Assembly: GCA_023248785.1 (NCBI GenBank)
Contig: JAHFDX010000189.1
Coordinates: forward strand, 1-7,112
From: Myxococcales bacterium
GTDB taxonomy: Bacteria > Myxococcota_A > Polyangia > Polyangiales > Polyangiaceae
Reading direction: 5' to 3'
DNA: 7,112 bases
Shown here: positions 5,209-7,112 of the stretch, piece after piece
Layout: each line of letters opens with the position of its first letter
How positions within the stretch are numbered: the stretch's first letter is position 1
The notes under the pieces: generated by a model
What the model saw: the letters and a program-made list of their open reading frames with translations, nothing else
The model's database searches: none
Told to the model about the DNA's origin: nothing
Made by a program: the position numbers and the translations under genes

Positions 5209-5358
5209 GTGGAGGACACGGTTTCTTGGGGCATCGCATTGGTGCTGCTGTTGTGGGTCGTGCATCGCTTGCGTACCCAACCGGACTCGCCTGCGCAATC
5301 ACGGAAGGACCCCGCGCGTGATCAAGTTGATGCGGTTACCGCTGACTATTCCGGTTGA
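5209..5358 (+). CDS. Possible small single-pass membrane protein (49 aa)
   Basis: Too short for usual gene finders. GTG 5209 follows GAGG (5200-5203) at 5 nt spacing. The product has a short acidic N-terminus (VEDT), one clear hydrophobic segment (residues 5-18, WGIALVLLLWVV in its core), then HRLR, a positive-inside flank, and a polar tail (DSPAQSRKDPARDQVDA) ending at TGA 5356-5358. It overlaps the end of the convergent glycosyltransferase gene by 13 bp. The frame also stays open back to 5167, and a TTG at 5185 is an alternative start without a Shine-Dalgarno. GC at third positions is only moderately raised. It could be a real small protein or a leftover piece of a larger gene in this decayed zone. 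Confidence 0.35.
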   Translation: MEDTVSWGIALVLLLWVVHRLRTQPDSPAQSRKDPARDQVDAVTADYSG

Positions 5359-7112
5359 TCCATCGCGGAGTCGACCCAAAATCCACTCGCGCGCGCTTCT
5401 GCTTCTTCTCGTTCGAGGCGACGATCGCGAATGGCTTCGAGTCCCGGCGGCGTGGGCCCATCGTGAAACCACACGGGCTTCGAGTACAGGCGTCGCGGTA
5501 ACAGCTGCGCGGTAGCGTGATCGACGCCAACCGGAATCGGCACGAACAAGGTCCTGCCGCGCCAATCAATGGCGTCGTGAGGCCTCGGGAAGTGCTTTTG
5601 CGCGCACTCTGCAGTATTTCGCTTGCGGTAAATGTCGTGCGCTCCGATACGAACCTCAAAACAATAGTGGTCACGGAGCCACGCTGCCGGCTTGTCGTAT
5701 GTGCGCATCGGCCGAGCCATCATGTAGCTGCCCGCATCGACGACAAGCGCGGGATCCTCGCGATCGAGATCTGCAAGGAGCGCGTCCACACTTCCCGGAA
5801 CGATGCGCGTTTTTTCGAGTTCGAGCTTCTCCCAAAACCACGGAACAAACCCAGTGACATACGTCTCGAACACGTACCGCCCGGCGGGTTTACGATGGGA
5901 ATAGGGGTACAGCCAGGGCGAGAATCCCCAAACAAAGATGCGATCGTTTGGGTTGGAGGTGGCTTCGATGTACTTCGCCGTGTCGTTTACCGTGCGATCA
6001 TGTGCAACCCGGCCATCAATCCTCTCGCCGTAGTACGCGCCGAGGGCTGCGCAAACGACGACGAATCCAACGAATGCACTCAGTTGGAGACGCGCGCGCC
6101 GTTGATATCGTCCTCGAAACAGCGGCTCGAGTAACGCTCCCACTGCGAGTGCCATGAACGGCATCGCCTGCAAAAAGTAATGCGGGAAAAACCGGTACAT
6201 CATGCAGGCGACGAAGACAGCGAGCACAAAATGCAACCCGATGTACTCCCGCATGCCAAACCTGTGCAGCAACGCCCACGGTGAACGTAAGGAAATGGCG
6301 CGTCCCAAACGACCCGAAAGTGCGGGCCACGCGCTTGCGATCACGAGCACCGCAAGCAGGATGAAGAGCGTTTGCTCTACCATTCGAATGAAGAAGAACC
6401 CGACCCAAACGAAGTGTCTTGGCGACGGATTCATGTGAACTTCGTTGTTGTACGTGAAGCAATAATAGATGAGGTCTCGGAGCGTGCCCTGATGCGCGGC
6501 GTGAACAAGAAGGAGCGTCGGAACGAGCAGCGTCCCCAAAACAACAAGGGAAGCCTCCCGAAGCACTCGCGAGACCGGAGTCTTGTGCTTTTGCGCATCC
6601 GCAAGCAACAAGATGAACAATGGGATGGGGTGCAACAGAGCAGACTGCTTGATCGACGCCGCGATCCCGAGCGCGATTCCAGCGCCGAGTAGTCGCATCC
6701 GCCGTGCGCTCGACTCGGGCGCACTCCTCACCGCAAGGGCACCTAATACAATGCCTACGAGCAGGGCGGGAAGTTGCAACGGTTCGCCATTGATGGCGAC
6801 GGCATCTTCAGGCGGAAATCCAAACGACAACGCGTAGCCAGAAATGGCAACAGCGACCGTCGCCGCGTTCCGCGAGAGGAGTACCTTTCCGGCCCAATAC
6901 ACAAGGAGCACGTGTGCGAACGCCAAGCCGAGTGCCCACACGCGAAGTGCTACAACGTTGTCCCAACCGTGCAGTGCGGCAATCCCCTCGAAGATGTAAT
7001 ACATGAGAGGACCACGCTGACTGATCGCACCTTGATAGAGCTTGTGTCCTTCGAGGAGTCGCTCCCCTATCGAAATGGCATAGGCCTCATCGACGTTGGC
7101 GAACATCTTGTA
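5346..7112 (-). CDS. Polytopic membrane glycosyltransferase, GT39/ArnT-like (GT-C fold), 5' end outside window
   Basis: At least 588 residues, open to the window edge. Numbered from the Met at 7106, it begins at a loop FANVDEAYAI, where Asp6-Glu7 fits the catalytic acidic pair in the first periplasmic loop of GT-C enzymes, followed by LLEGHKLYQGAISQRGPLMYYIF (usual lipid-sugar/acceptor loop ending PPLxYW). About nine hydrophobic segments follow between residues 50 and 365, including FFPHYFLQAMPFMALAVG, typical of the family. A soluble C-terminal region of over 200 residues follows (DRIFVWGFSPWLYPYS, DPALVVDAGSY, AWLRDHYCF...IYRKR). The first transmembrane helix and the true start lie beyond 7112. 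Such enzymes transfer sugar from a polyprenyl-phosphate donor to lipid, glycan or protein on the periplasmic side; the acceptor is unknown. Met 7106 is internal, because the frame continues upstream (Lys, Tyr) and DEA should not be N-terminal. Confidence 0.8.
   Translation of the reverse strand, partial: YKMFANVDEAYAISIGERLLEGHKLYQGAISQRGPLMYYIFEGIAALHGWDNVVALRVWALGLAFAHVLLVYWAGKVLLSRNAATVAVAISGYALSFGFPPEDAVAINGEPLQLPALLVGIVLGALAVRSAPESSARRMRLLGAGIALGIAASIKQSALLHPIPLFILLLADAQKHKTPVSRVLREASLVVLGTLLVPTLLLVHAAHQGTLRDLIYYCFTYNNEVHMNPSPRHFVWVGFFFIRMVEQTLFILLAVLVIASAWPALSGRLGRAISLRSPWALLHRFGMREYIGLHFVLAVFVACMMYRFFPHYFLQAMPFMALAVGALLEPLFRGRYQRRARLQLSAFVGFVVVCAALGAYYGERIDGRVAHDRTVNDTAKYIEATSNPNDRIFVWGFSPWLYPYSHRKPAGRYVFETYVTGFVPWFWEKLELEKTRIVPGSVDALLADLDREDPALVVDAGSYMMARPMRTYDKPAAWLRDHYCFEVRIGAHDIYRKRNTAECAQKHFPRPHDAIDWRGRTLFVPIPVGVDHATAQLLPRRLYSKPVWFHDGPTPPGLEAIRDRRLEREEAEARASGFWVDSAMDQPE

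Noticed and set aside
4688..5515. 275-residue open frame on the + strand spanning the decayed region
   Set aside because: It starts 25 bases before the IS481 transposase GTG in another frame, is rich in Cys, Arg and Ser in the manner of antisense GC-rich DNA, shows no recognisable domain, and ends antisense to the glycosyltransferase gene. Two better-supported features lie in other frames within it.
5517..6134. 205-residue + strand open frame inside the glycosyltransferase gene
   Set aside because: Antisense shadow of a clearly coding membrane protein; no motif, and composition is typical of GC-rich antisense frames.

Overview
The window looks like chromosome of a GC-rich (roughly 60% by eye) Gram-negative bacterium, most likely a myxobacterium-type lineage (Myxococcota, perhaps Polyangia). 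This is inferred from the Asp/Ala/Gly/Ser-rich 'DAG' tail of one lipoprotein, the pairing of an acyl-CoA-dehydrogenase-like gene with an outer-membrane-type protein, and the general codon style. No marker gene settles the taxonomy.

Left part (1-3100). The C-terminus of a TetR/AcrR-like regulator (2-142, +) faces an alpha/beta hydrolase (178-1116, -) with a complete Ser-Asp-His triad. A 171-bp divergent control region separates the hydrolase from a short acyl-CoA-dehydrogenase-like protein (1288-2178, +). That gene overlaps by 25 bp an exported, probably outer-membrane protein (2154-3100, +), which is split by a one-base loss near 2737. The two + genes read as one translationally coupled unit.

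Middle (3101-4291). A small lipoprotein with a His/Pro/Gly nonapeptide repeat (3172-3705, +) converges, with a single base between stop codons, on a Cys-rich lipoprotein whose tail is a DAG-type low-complexity repeat (3707-4291, -).

Right-middle (4292-5345). This is a graveyard about 1 kb long that holds no large intact gene. From left to right it contains a 5'-truncated C-terminal piece resembling the soluble tail of a polytopic GT-C glycosyltransferase (4333-4545, -); a short hexamer repeat; the left end and first 12 codons of an IS481-family element (about 4625-4748, +) with two tandem 23-nt repeats; and a decayed four-helix-bundle (S23/IVP-type) gene (about 4738-4987, -). At its right edge is a possible 49-residue single-pass membrane protein (5209-5358, +).

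Right (5346-7112). A large polytopic glycosyltransferase of the GT39/ArnT type runs on the - strand and leaves the window at its 5' end. The truncated piece at 4333-4545 has a similar layout to its C-terminal domain, so the locus may once have carried two such genes in tandem, with one lost to IS-associated deletion.

I see no rRNA, tRNA, CRISPR array, riboswitch or convincing rho-independent terminator. I found no coherent new defence or biosynthetic system. The interesting content is the eroded mosaic, the frameshifted exported protein and the unusual repeat lipoproteins.
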